DNA from: Branchinecta lynchi
Lineage: Eukaryota; Arthropoda; Branchiopoda; Anostraca; Branchinectidae
NCBI GenBank assembly: GCA_023053575.1
Contig: JAKZAP010000016.1
Location: 21,594,030-21,658,029, forward strand
Direction of reading: 5' to 3'
DNA: 64,000 bases
Positions 1 to 6,230 of this stretch are shown here, in pieces (within the stretch, counting starts at the first letter, position 1; every line of letters begins with the position of its first letter). The notes under the pieces are model-generated. The model had not been told where the DNA came from. It ran no database searches and saw only the letters and a program-made list of their open reading frames with translations. Position numbers and translations under genes: made by a program.

Positions 1-597
1 CATATTTACTAATTTACTGCTCTTTGTTCTGTTATATCTTTTTTCAAATCCTTTATTATAATTATTATTATTTCTCAAACTGACTGTTCCACCCCCTGCT
101 GCAGCCCCTGCAGCCCCTGCTACTACTGGAGTTGCAGTAAACGAAGCAATAACAGGATTAATTTCTTTTCCTTGATTATAATCCTTATACCAGAAATGAT
201 TTCTTGCTGCACTTCTAGAATAATCATCAGAGTATTCAATCAACTTTGTAACGGTAGTTGTAATACCAACATGATTAATTTTTTCAACCGATTCATCGTT
301 TATTACATATTCAGCGGTACTGAATAAATTAAATCCATTGTTCGTCAAAGTAGCAATATCGGTTGCAGCTATATTATCTCCATTTTCTTTCACTATTCTT
401 ACACTAACATCAAGATAACTTTCACTTGGATAAAACCAGGAATCTAATTTCTTCGTTACGAATTCAAACTCTGATTTATTAGATACATTCACATCTGTTT
501 CTCGAATTTCTTTAAATTCGTATTTTACCACTGTATCATCCACAAGCGGTTCGTCAAAAATGTTCCATTGCGGACTGATAACTTTATTTACTGCCAT
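1..597 (-). CDS. MCP: Polinton major capsid protein (double jelly roll), N-terminal 199 codons
   Basis: Open from ATG at 597 to the window edge without a stop. The protein opens MAVNKVISPQWNIFDEPL. Residues about 45-100 carry the capsid-type pattern in which a strand (SYLDVSVRIVKENG) is followed by a short turn and an NNGFNLFSTAEYVIN stretch, as in the first jelly roll of Polinton and adenovirus-like capsid proteins. A Gly/Ala-rich linker follows near residues 160-175. It would form the trimeric capsomers of an icosahedral shell. The start sits in TATATAAATG, the start context shared by the other genes. It is the last visible gene of the minus-strand series. Family assignment rests on pattern and context; the C-terminal part is not in the window. 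Confidence 0.75.
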   Translation of the reverse strand, partial: MAVNKVISPQWNIFDEPLVDDTVVKYEFKEIRETDVNVSNKSEFEFVTKKLDSWFYPSESYLDVSVRIVKENGDNIAATDIATLTNNGFNLFSTAEYVINDESVEKINHVGITTTVTKLIEYSDDYSRSAARNHFWYKDYNQGKEINPVIASFTATPVVAGAAGAAAGGGTVSLRNNNNYNKGFEKRYNRTKSSKLVNM

Positions 598-627
598 TTA
601 TATAAGAAAGAAATTATTAAATAAAAC

Positions 628-984
628 TTATTTCAGAATCTTTAATCCATTTCCAGTCATTAACGTTTTGATCAAGTCCTGACTTCTTTGATTTAAAATC
701 CTTTTATTTATACCGATAAGATCCTTCATCGATTTTTTGTTTCCAATTACATCAATGAGTTCCTTCTTGTTTACATCGATCAGATCTTTCCCATATTCTA
801 TTGCTCTGTTTTTCAACAACTCAAATCTCGGTTTAATAATATTATTATACATTGACATAGCCCCATCTTTTATTTGTTTTGCTGACGTTTGAAATAACTG
901 GGAATTAACAATGTTTTTGAATACACTACCGATTCCACTTCCATACTGCTTTTTATAAAGTAATCGCTTATTATTAATCAACAT
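628..984 (-). CDS. Small pVI-like minor virion protein of the Polinton (118 aa)
   Basis: An intact 118-aa basic protein whose start context is CTATAAATG. Residues 14-30 (GSGIGSVFKNIV) form a glycine-rich amphipathic segment, followed by a mostly helical basic body. Near the C-terminus, residues 109-113 read MTGNG, which fits the adenain cleavage consensus (M/I/L)xGx-G and would release the six-residue tail GLKILK. Adenovirus pVI has the same plan: an amphipathic N-terminus and a C-terminal peptide released by, and activating, the protease. Placement between the two capsid genes supports a virion role. The pVI analogy is inference from layout; I cannot show homology by eye. Confidence 0.6.
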   Translation of the reverse strand: MLINNKRLLYKKQYGSGIGSVFKNIVNSQLFQTSAKQIKDGAMSMYNNIIKPRFELLKNRAIEYGKDLIDVNKKELIDVIGNKKSMKDLIGINKRILNQRSQDLIKTLMTGNGLKILK

Positions 985-1016
985 TTATAGGTAAATAATT
1001 TTATTTCACTAATCCT

Positions 1017-1739
1017 TTAAGCTTTTCTTAAATGCAGCACGTATCCAACGTTATCACCATTCAAATCGATAGGTCTTCCCAACTGATCAGTAATTGTCAT
1101 TCTCAAGGAGTAAATAAAGTCTTTTGTATTAATAGGAAGGTAGATTAATTGTCTAGGATTCTCAACAATTTGACAACCCGGTTCTGTATTAGGAACAAAT
1201 GTCCAAATGACATCTGATTTACTTTTGTTTACGATAGAACTGTTTACGAGAGAGCAGTGAATTTGAATTTTATCAACGCTTCTTGTTATATTAGGAAGCT
1301 TTGTACCTTCATTGATTTTCTTAGATATCTCACTATCCTTCTCAAATCCTAAAATCTGACACAAGTCACTATTAAATCTAAACATATATTTTTCTTGTAA
1401 TAGTATGACAAATCTCATAGATGCTGGATTGGATGAAATTACAATAGGACATTTATCTTTTGGGGTATCAAAATACTGACACAAAAAATAATTCAAACAA
1501 TCATCGTTATACATCCCATTAGGAATAGTAACATTCATCCATTCTGTTGCATTATTATCTTCATCTTTCCTGTATTGAAATGTATTATTTCCAAATTTAT
1601 CACTTATATTATGCCATGAATACCACAAAGTACACTGATTCAAACCTATTTCATAATCCCAATTACGATTCAATTCGATTGGTTGACTAAATGTTATATC
1701 AATGATACTTTCATTACCTTCAATGTTTAACAACACCAT
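1017..1739 (-). CDS. mCP: Polinton minor capsid protein (penton-like single jelly roll)
   Basis: An intact 240-aa gene starting at CTAATAAATG. The C-terminal stretch LRMTITDQLGRPIDLNG (about residues 214-230), followed by a hydrophobic strand, is a strong signature of Polinton minor capsid (penton) proteins. The N-terminal third (for example NWDYEIGLNQCTLWYSWHNI) fits beta-strands of a jelly roll. The protein would occupy the fivefold vertices. It sits next to the MCP gene, with about 30 nt to the pVI-like gene and 3 nt to the unknown gene upstream; such packing is usual in these elements. No lesions are seen. Confidence 0.8.
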   Translation of the reverse strand: MVLLNIEGNESIIDITFSQPIELNRNWDYEIGLNQCTLWYSWHNISDKFGNNTFQYRKDEDNNATEWMNVTIPNGMYNDDCLNYFLCQYFDTPKDKCPIVISSNPASMRFVILLQEKYMFRFNSDLCQILGFEKDSEISKKINEGTKLPNITRSVDKIQIHCSLVNSSIVNKSKSDVIWTFVPNTEPGCQIVENPRQLIYLPINTKDFIYSLRMTITDQLGRPIDLNGDNVGYVLHLRKA

Positions 1740-1742
1740 TTA

Positions 1743-2567
1743 TTAGAAATATTTTTTATATATTGAATTGTAATTTCTCTTCGTAAGAAATTTATTTCGC
1801 ATTAACGAATCCAAAATATCAATAGCTTCATTTCTCACCTTGTCAGATGTATTTCCGTTTACTCTGCTACCTATCAAAGTGTATAATTTTGAAATCATTT
1901 CATCACAGTTCATAAATATTCCAGTTCCTTTTTGTTGAACTAAAAATGGGGAATTAGTTCGAATGCTGGTTAACCTCTCCTTGTATTCTCTTATAAATTC
2001 AAGGATTTCATCATAGCTAGAGTAACCTTTACCTTTTTTCCCGCCATAACTTTGACTTAGAGATTTCAAACGTTCTAGAGCCTCATCTATATCCGTATGA
2101 TTCTTAATGTAATACGTAGGCATTTTAAAATAAGTATCAGTGCCACCCCGCGATTCTACATGTTTTAAATTAATCTGATTTAACAACTCTTGGGTAATAT
2201 CTTTATTCATATCAACGGATAGTGGTCCTAAATCGGGAGAAGGTTCTAAAGCGGGTGCTCGACTCACTTCCTCTGAATTTGGAATCTGTAAAGCTGTTTT
2301 AAATGTATCACCTAATCTGATAAACCGTCTTCTTGAATTATTATCACCTTCCTGTAGTTTATTAATTATCGTTTCAGCGTTCTCTTGTAATTTTTTGATG
2401 GTGTCTTTAGTGTTTTCTTTTTGTGCTATAATAACTGGAGCGTTTAACTCTGAAGCATATTCCCGAAATCCTGCCTTCTCCATCTCATTTTGTTGAACCT
2501 TTCTTCTCTGAACTTCTCTGTTCTTCACTATATCTGATAACATATCACTCAAGCGTCTTGAATCCAT
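1743..2567 (-). CDS. Conserved-position Polinton protein of unknown function (274 aa)
   Basis: I do not recognise a family. The start is GTATATAAATG. The N-terminal ~90 residues are charged and likely helical or coiled coil (KENTKDTIKKLQENAETI). A proline-rich linker lies near residues 105-120. The C-terminal half is basic and helical and ends NYNSIYKKYF; the motif GGKKGKGYSSYDEILEFI lies near residues 175-192. The length and its place between the minor capsid and integrase genes match one of the uncharacterised Polinton proteins. A structural or assembly role is possible but unproven. The frame is intact, so it is probably functional. Confidence 0.6.
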   Translation of the reverse strand: MDSRRLSDMLSDIVKNREVQRRKVQQNEMEKAGFREYASELNAPVIIAQKENTKDTIKKLQENAETIINKLQEGDNNSRRRFIRLGDTFKTALQIPNSEEVSRAPALEPSPDLGPLSVDMNKDITQELLNQINLKHVESRGGTDTYFKMPTYYIKNHTDIDEALERLKSLSQSYGGKKGKGYSSYDEILEFIREYKERLTSIRTNSPFLVQQKGTGIFMNCDEMISKLYTLIGSRVNGNTSDKVRNEAIDILDSLMRNKFLTKRNYNSIYKKYF

Positions 2568-2583
2568 TTATATACAAGTAATT

Positions 2584-3555
2584 TTATTTCATAATAAATT
2601 TTGAAAGTTCTTTTTCATAAAACCCTCCTTGAATTAATTCCCCACTTTTGTCAGATATTTCATAAGTAATGGGAATGGTAGGTCTGATGGTTGCTATCTG
2701 AAATACTTCATCCGTATAATTAGGTAAATATCCTTTATCGAAAATACTTTTTTCTTTTTTAATTCTGACTAAATCCCCTACTTTGACGTTTCCTGTGATT
2801 TTGTAGTCATCTACTGGAGGAAACAGAGCACTAAAAACCTTTTTCTGATTAACCTTTTTACTAGCATCAACTGGTTTCATTTGTATTGAACGGTGGTACG
2901 AGTTATTATAATTACTCACAAATAAAGGTAAAATATCAATCCAATTAGTAGTGTTATTGTGAGTGAAATATTTCCATAACTTTTCTTTAAGCGTTCTGTT
3001 GAATCGTTCTACAATTTGCGCTTTCAATTCGCTTTCAGATGCAAACCAGTGTATGCCGTTATTTTTCAAAAAAGTTTGAACATTTCTCATCACAAATTCT
3101 TTACCTTTATCAGTTTGTAGTTTCTTAGGAATTCTTTCTTTAAATATAACACTGAATGCTTTTATTATTTCAGCACCCATTTTGTCTTTTAGAGGGATAC
3201 ACCAAGCATATTTACTAAAGCAATCAATAACAGTTAAAATGTAATTTGTTTTATTATTTTCTTTTTTATATTTCTGCATGTCAACTAAATCAGCTTGCCA
3301 TTGCTCATCAACATAGTGAACATACACTCGCCTCCTTTCAAAGTTATGATAGGAAGGTTTGTGTAACGTATACACATTCTCATTTTGCAACACATTTTTT
3401 ATTTTATCCTTGGAAACCTTAACACCATTTTCTTTTAATTTTCTGTAAATATCATCCACACCTGAATAATTAGAATAATACGTCTTTAAAATATCTGTTT
3501 CTGCGTTGAGGTTTTTTTTAAAAAGCGATTTTTCCTCGATCCGCAAATAACACAA
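2584..3555 (-). CDS. INT: Polinton retroviral-type integrase (RVE), lacking its own ATG
   Basis: Catalyses insertion of the element into host DNA. Counting from a TTG at 3555, the triad lies at D89 (WQADLVDM), D149 (LQTDKGKEF) and E183 (AQIVERFNR), giving D-x33-E. The C-terminal part, about residues 255-320 (DKGYLPNYTDEVFQI, then ELIQGGFYEKEL), matches the end domain of Polinton integrases. The frame is open from 3576 but has no ATG before D89; the first Met lies just after that aspartate. It overlaps the zinc-ribbon gene in the -1 frame, with a slippery run at 3513-3522. The simplest reading is expression as a frameshifted extension of the ribbon protein. A one-base indel in the A8 run is the alternative. 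Confidence 0.92.
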   Translation of the reverse strand: MCYLRIEEKSLFKKNLNAETDILKTYYSNYSGVDDIYRKLKENGVKVSKDKIKNVLQNENVYTLHKPSYHNFERRRVYVHYVDEQWQADLVDMQKYKKENNKTNYILTVIDCFSKYAWCIPLKDKMGAEIIKAFSVIFKERIPKKLQTDKGKEFVMRNVQTFLKNNGIHWFASESELKAQIVERFNRTLKEKLWKYFTHNNTTNWIDILPLFVSNYNNSYHRSIQMKPVDASKKVNQKKVFSALFPPVDDYKITGNVKVGDLVRIKKEKSIFDKGYLPNYTDEVFQIATIRPTIPITYEISDKSGELIQGGFYEKELSKFIMK

Positions 3556-3653
3556 TTCCCTTTCAGCATTGGAACATTATTTTTTTGTGACACTGCCTTA
3601 AACATTGATTCAGTGTCAGTGCTCTTTTTACATTTCATACAATAAATCTCCAT
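3486..3653 (-). CDS. Zinc-ribbon protein (DUF5679-like), 55 aa, upstream partner of integrase
   Basis: A short frame from ATG at 3653 (CTAATAAATG context) to a stop at 3486-3488. Two knuckles are visible: C5-x2-C8 (IYCMKCKKS) and C34-x2-C37 (GNCVICGSRK), the spacing of the small DUF5679-type zinc ribbon found in large DNA viruses and Polintons. It may bind nucleic acid or serve as the N-terminal zinc domain of the integrase, since integrases often carry one there. The last 20 codons overlap the integrase frame. The stop lies 25 nt past the slippery run, so termination would yield the ribbon alone and a -1 slip would yield ribbon plus integrase. Confidence 0.75.
   Translation of the reverse strand: MEIYCMKCKKSTDTESMFKAVSQKNNVPMLKGNCVICGSRKNRFLKKTSTQKQIF
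3513..3522 (-). promoter_or_regulatory. Candidate -1 ribosomal frameshift site (ribbon/INT)
   Basis: Read on the minus strand in the ribbon frame, the heptamers T_TTA_AAA (3522-3516) and A_AAA_AAA (3519-3513) both fit X_XXY_YYZ in correct phase. A -1 slip moves exactly into the integrase frame, which is open here (from 3576) and lacks an ATG. The ribbon stop follows at 3488-3486. No strong downstream stem was recognised by eye. Confidence 0.55.
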
Positions 3654-3684
3654 TTATTAGAAAACAATTTTTATAAACGAAAAG

Positions 3685-4017
3685 CTACCAACCCTTCATT
3701 TTCCGCTGGATGTAGGAAATGCAGTGAAAACCACAGTTTAATTCATCTATATTTTGAACAGCAAGATTTTCATAAGCTATTTTTTTCTTTGAAGTTTTTA
3801 GATATTTAACTATTTCTTTTCCTGGAGGAATACCGAAAGAATCGAAAAATTCGACATGGGGATATTCAGGTAGATTACAATAGGCAACCCAATGTGTTCC
3901 AGGCATTCCACGTTTGTCATAGTTGATTACACCACATTCCGAATCGTTTATATGTTTGGGTAGCGTATCTAAAGAGAACACACCTCTAAACTGTGGTATA
4001 CTCCCTAATGCATCCAT
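3685..4017 (-). CDS. PRO: Polinton adenain-like cysteine protease
   Basis: Maturation protease of the C5/Ulp1 fold that would cleave capsid precursors. Numbered from ATG 4017, the catalytic set is His42 (PGTHWVAY), Asp59 (VEFFDSFG), oxyanion Gln88 and Cys95 (NCGFHC). The 110-aa version is short: related proteases carry a conserved TNFDI-type segment before the GVFS/DTLP region, and exactly that segment is encoded in frame upstream of the ATG, though no ATG precedes it. The frame stays open to 4086 and overlaps the preceding virion-protein gene in the -1 frame, with an A_AAA_AAC site at 4080-4074. The ATG at 4017 also lacks the TAAATG context. Expression as a frameshift fusion is therefore likely. 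Confidence 0.9.
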   Translation of the reverse strand: MDALGSIPQFRGVFSLDTLPKHINDSECGVINYDKRGMPGTHWVAYCNLPEYPHVEFFDSFGIPPGKEIVKYLKTSKKKIAYENLAVQNIDELNCGFHCISYIQRKMKGW

Positions 4018-4040
4018 AATATCAAAATTGGTTAGAGGTC

Positions 4041-4598
4041 CTACTTTACTTTTGCTTCTTTTTTGATGTCCCCGTTTTTTGACTTCCTAGGCCTTCCACG
4101 TACCCCATTACCCACAACTTTTTGTGTTCCAGGAAGTTTAAGCGCTCCACCTATGTTGACATCATCGGTTTCCTTCCCACGTACGCCATTACCCACAACT
4201 TTTTGTGTTCCAGGAAGTTTTAGCGCTCCACCTGTGTTGGTCATTTTATCCATAATTTTCTTACCAGCGAATGTACCCAAAGCAGCAGCACCACTTGTTA
4301 AAGCTGCCTTACCAAGGGTAATTGCTAGCGGTATTAAAAATGGAAGTAATCCACCCTTTTGAATCGCTTCTTTCATCTGTTTGTATGATACATCAATATC
4401 ACAACCCTTATTATTCATTTTACATGTTTCAATTTTATCAATTTGTCGTTTACTTAAAAGTAACTTAACTGGTTCTCGTTCATTTTGTCTACTATGACTA
4501 ACACGTATCTGACATTTTTGTTTAGCACCAAAACATTTCTTCAGCTTTCCTTTCTGAAGCTTTGATAAATAAACTGTATACTCCATTGTTTCAACCAT
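4041..4598 (-). CDS. Basic minor virion/core protein of the Polinton (185 aa)
   Basis: The start is CCTAATAAATG. Residues 5-80 show two copies of a short pattern (YTVYLSKLQKGKLKKCF; VKLLLSKRQIDKI) typical of a protein found beside the protease in many Polintons. Residues 82-112 are a hydrophobic, Gly/Ala-rich segment (LLPFLIPLAITLGKAAL) that could associate with membranes or mimic adenovirus core protein X. Residues 123-141 and 150-168 are an identical 19-residue repeat (27-residue period), each containing VVGNG, close to the adenain cleavage consensus. The tail is basic. A slippery heptamer near codon 174 leads into the protease frame. No function has been shown; a virion role is inferred from context. 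Confidence 0.7.
   Translation of the reverse strand: MVETMEYTVYLSKLQKGKLKKCFGAKQKCQIRVSHSRQNEREPVKLLLSKRQIDKIETCKMNNKGCDIDVSYKQMKEAIQKGGLLPFLIPLAITLGKAALTSGAAALGTFAGKKIMDKMTNTGGALKLPGTQKVVGNGVRGKETDDVNIGGALKLPGTQKVVGNGVRGRPRKSKNGDIKKEAKVK
4074..4080 (-). promoter_or_regulatory. Candidate -1 ribosomal frameshift site A_AAA_AAC (virion protein/PRO)
   Basis: On the minus strand the heptamer AAAAAAC lies in phase (tcA AAA AAC ggg) in the 185-aa gene, 31 nt before its stop at 4043. A_AAA_AAC is among the most efficient known eukaryotic -1 slippery sites. After slipping, the next codon is in the protease frame, whose nearest upstream stop (4089-4087) lies just before the site. A possible 8-bp stem (4032-4039 with 3982-3989) lies downstream but further away than is usual. 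Confidence 0.6.
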
Positions 4599-4628
4599 TT
4601 ATTAGGGAATAAATTTATCTTATAAAAT

Positions 4629-5243
4629 TTATTTACCAGCCATCATTTTTTCTATTCTGGTAACGAATGGTTTGTCAACAGGTTTTAGCTCTAGCTCTAG
4701 AAGCCTTTTTAAAATATTTACTACTGCTCTTTCAATATTATCGATACGAGTTTTTTGACCAGCAATCTTTCCTTCAATTATACCGTTATGGGTGTGTTGC
4801 CCCAGAAGCTTTTTGTCATAATCTAAAAGATTCATAGTTAACGTTGCTAAATTAACAGCATCATTTTTGTTTCTAGGGTTTTGAACATTTGTTATCAACT
4901 TGTTTTCAGCGTTAATCTCTTTATCATTAACTCGAACTATTTCTTTTACAAATAACCCTTTATCTTTGTTCCTTACCAACGAATTATCAGGAGAATCATC
5001 TATCGCAGTTAATCTGTTGATATCTTCGCTAAAGTATTGGTTGGCTTGCACTTGTCCTGCAGTCATTTGTTCTTTAAATTGATTCATAATCACAGTCATA
5101 GATCTTAAGCTAATAGCATCCTTGTCTGCCTTGGCATCACCTAAATTTATAATTCGTCTATCATGTAGGTTAATGTTACCATTTTCGTCAGTAACTTTCG
5201 ATTCGTTACTAACCTTTTTTCCAACACTACCAAATTTATTCAT
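4629..5243 (-). CDS. Tail-fibre-like Polinton protein (204 aa)
   Basis: An intact gene with start context CTATAATAAATG. Two segments resemble the repeat of phage tail-fibre proteins, in which a Gly/Asn-Ile-Asn turn is followed by an I-x-N-L/V stretch and then a DA motif. They are NINLHDRRIINLGDAKADKDA (first part, about residues 24-43) and EINAENKLITNVQNPRNKND (about 109-128). The C-terminal ~50 residues (QKTRIDNIERAVVNILKRL) are heptad-like and suit a trimeric coiled coil. This suggests a virion spike or fibre. It lies between the virion-protein and ATPase genes. Recognition is by pattern only; a scaffold or other coiled-coil protein is possible. Confidence 0.5.
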   Translation of the reverse strand: MNKFGSVGKKVSNESKVTDENGNINLHDRRIINLGDAKADKDAISLRSMTVIMNQFKEQMTAGQVQANQYFSEDINRLTAIDDSPDNSLVRNKDKGLFVKEIVRVNDKEINAENKLITNVQNPRNKNDAVNLATLTMNLLDYDKKLLGQHTHNGIIEGKIAGQKTRIDNIERAVVNILKRLLELELKPVDKPFVTRIEKMMAGK

Positions 5244-5259
5244 TTATTATAGAAATAAA

Positions 5260-5937
5260 TTATCCGGTAAATTTTTCAAAGTTTTTCCTGTACTTAAGGG
5301 TTTTATCTTTTATTTTTAAATCTATGAAGAAAAAACCGTAGCCCTTGGTTGCCGTCTCGAATTGTTTGAGAAATTTTTCATTGTCTATACTGGATACATG
5401 GCTTTGTCTTATTAATTTTACTTCTTTTGGATTAGAACACTGAAAGAATGCAAAATAATTGCACTGGAGCCTTACCACCTTTGGCGTTTTATGATAGCTC
5501 TGTGATAAATAAACAATCGAGGCATTTTTCTTTCTTCCTCTTATGAATAAATCTTCTATTTTCTTCTGGTCTTTTTCAGTAACAAAATCGTCAAAGATAA
5601 TCAAGTTTTGGTACTCGGGGTCTAAGTCGTCAACATCGACAATATCATCAAGATTGTTACTTACTGTTAAGACTTTCGATTTGCATTGTGACTCCAAAGT
5701 GGTTAAATTGGTTATAAGGTCTTGATATTTATCTTCTTCAAGATCTTTAGCATACAAGTATATTCGGTTGAAACAAAGATATTCATAAATTAAATTCAAA
5801 AGAAGGTTAGTTTTCCCTGTTCCAGAACTACCACAAATTAAGAGTCTAAATGGCCACTGAGGTGCAAGGTCGTGCTTATTCTGATAAGTGTTCTTTTCAC
5901 TAAAATCATAGACTTTGATTGGAGCCTTTTCATTCAT
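5260..5937 (-). CDS. ATP: Polinton genome-packaging ATPase (FtsK/HerA, A32-like)
   Basis: A 225-aa P-loop ATPase thought to pump DNA into capsids. Walker A is GSSGTGKT (residues 36-43), preceded by WPFRLLIC. Walker B is NLIIFDDF (111-118). The sensor-like YLSQSYHKTPK (143-153) matches the poxvirus A32/Polinton group. The length is normal. The start is CTAAATAAATG; a second ATG lies one codon inside (ATGAATG). It stands between the fibre-like gene (about 16 nt away) and a 270-bp tandem-repeat array that separates it from the polymerase gene. No lesions are visible. Confidence 0.93.
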   Translation of the reverse strand: MNEKAPIKVYDFSEKNTYQNKHDLAPQWPFRLLICGSSGTGKTNLLLNLIYEYLCFNRIYLYAKDLEEDKYQDLITNLTTLESQCKSKVLTVSNNLDDIVDVDDLDPEYQNLIIFDDFVTEKDQKKIEDLFIRGRKKNASIVYLSQSYHKTPKVVRLQCNYFAFFQCSNPKEVKLIRQSHVSSIDNEKFLKQFETATKGYGFFFIDLKIKDKTLKYRKNFEKFTG

Positions 5938-5962
5938 TTATTTAGGAAGAATTTTTCATTAT

Positions 5963-6229
5963 AAGATTTACTTGAGTATTTTAAGTATATACTTGAAGTT
6001 TTGAAGTAGGTACTTGATTTTTTTAAGTAGGTACTTGAATTTTTTAAGTAGGTACTTGAAGTTTTGAAGTAGGTACTTGAAGTTTTTAAGTAGGTACTTG
6101 AAGTTTTGAAGTAGGTACTTGAAGTTTTTAAGTAGGTACTTGAAGTTTTTAAGTAGGTACTTGAAGTTTTTAAGTAGGTACTTGAAGTTTTGAAGTAGGT
6201 ACTTGATTTGATTTAAGTAGGTACTTGAA
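5963..6229. repeat. Phased 21-bp palindromic repeat array
   Basis: The core AAGTAGGTACTT, a 5-bp inverted repeat around GG, recurs at 6004, 6025, 6046, 6067, 6088, 6109, 6130, 6151, 6172 and 6193 with an exact 21-bp period, then at 6215. Degenerate units lie at 5983 and about 5963. The spacer alternates between TTGAAGTTTTG and TTGAAGTTTTT. Twenty-one bases is two helical turns, so all cores face the same side of the DNA. It lies between the polymerase 3' end and the ATPase start. An iteron-like binding array, origin or terminator is possible. Confidence 0.9.
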
Positions 6230-6230
6230 T

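Noticed and set aside
4063..4362. Open plus-strand frame of 99 codons opposite the virion-protein gene
   Set aside because: It is the antisense shadow of the duplicated minus-strand gene, with no TAAATG start context and no family resemblance.
5963..6229. CRISPR-like array
   Set aside because: The 21-bp units are contiguous tandem repeats without unique spacers, in an animal transposon.
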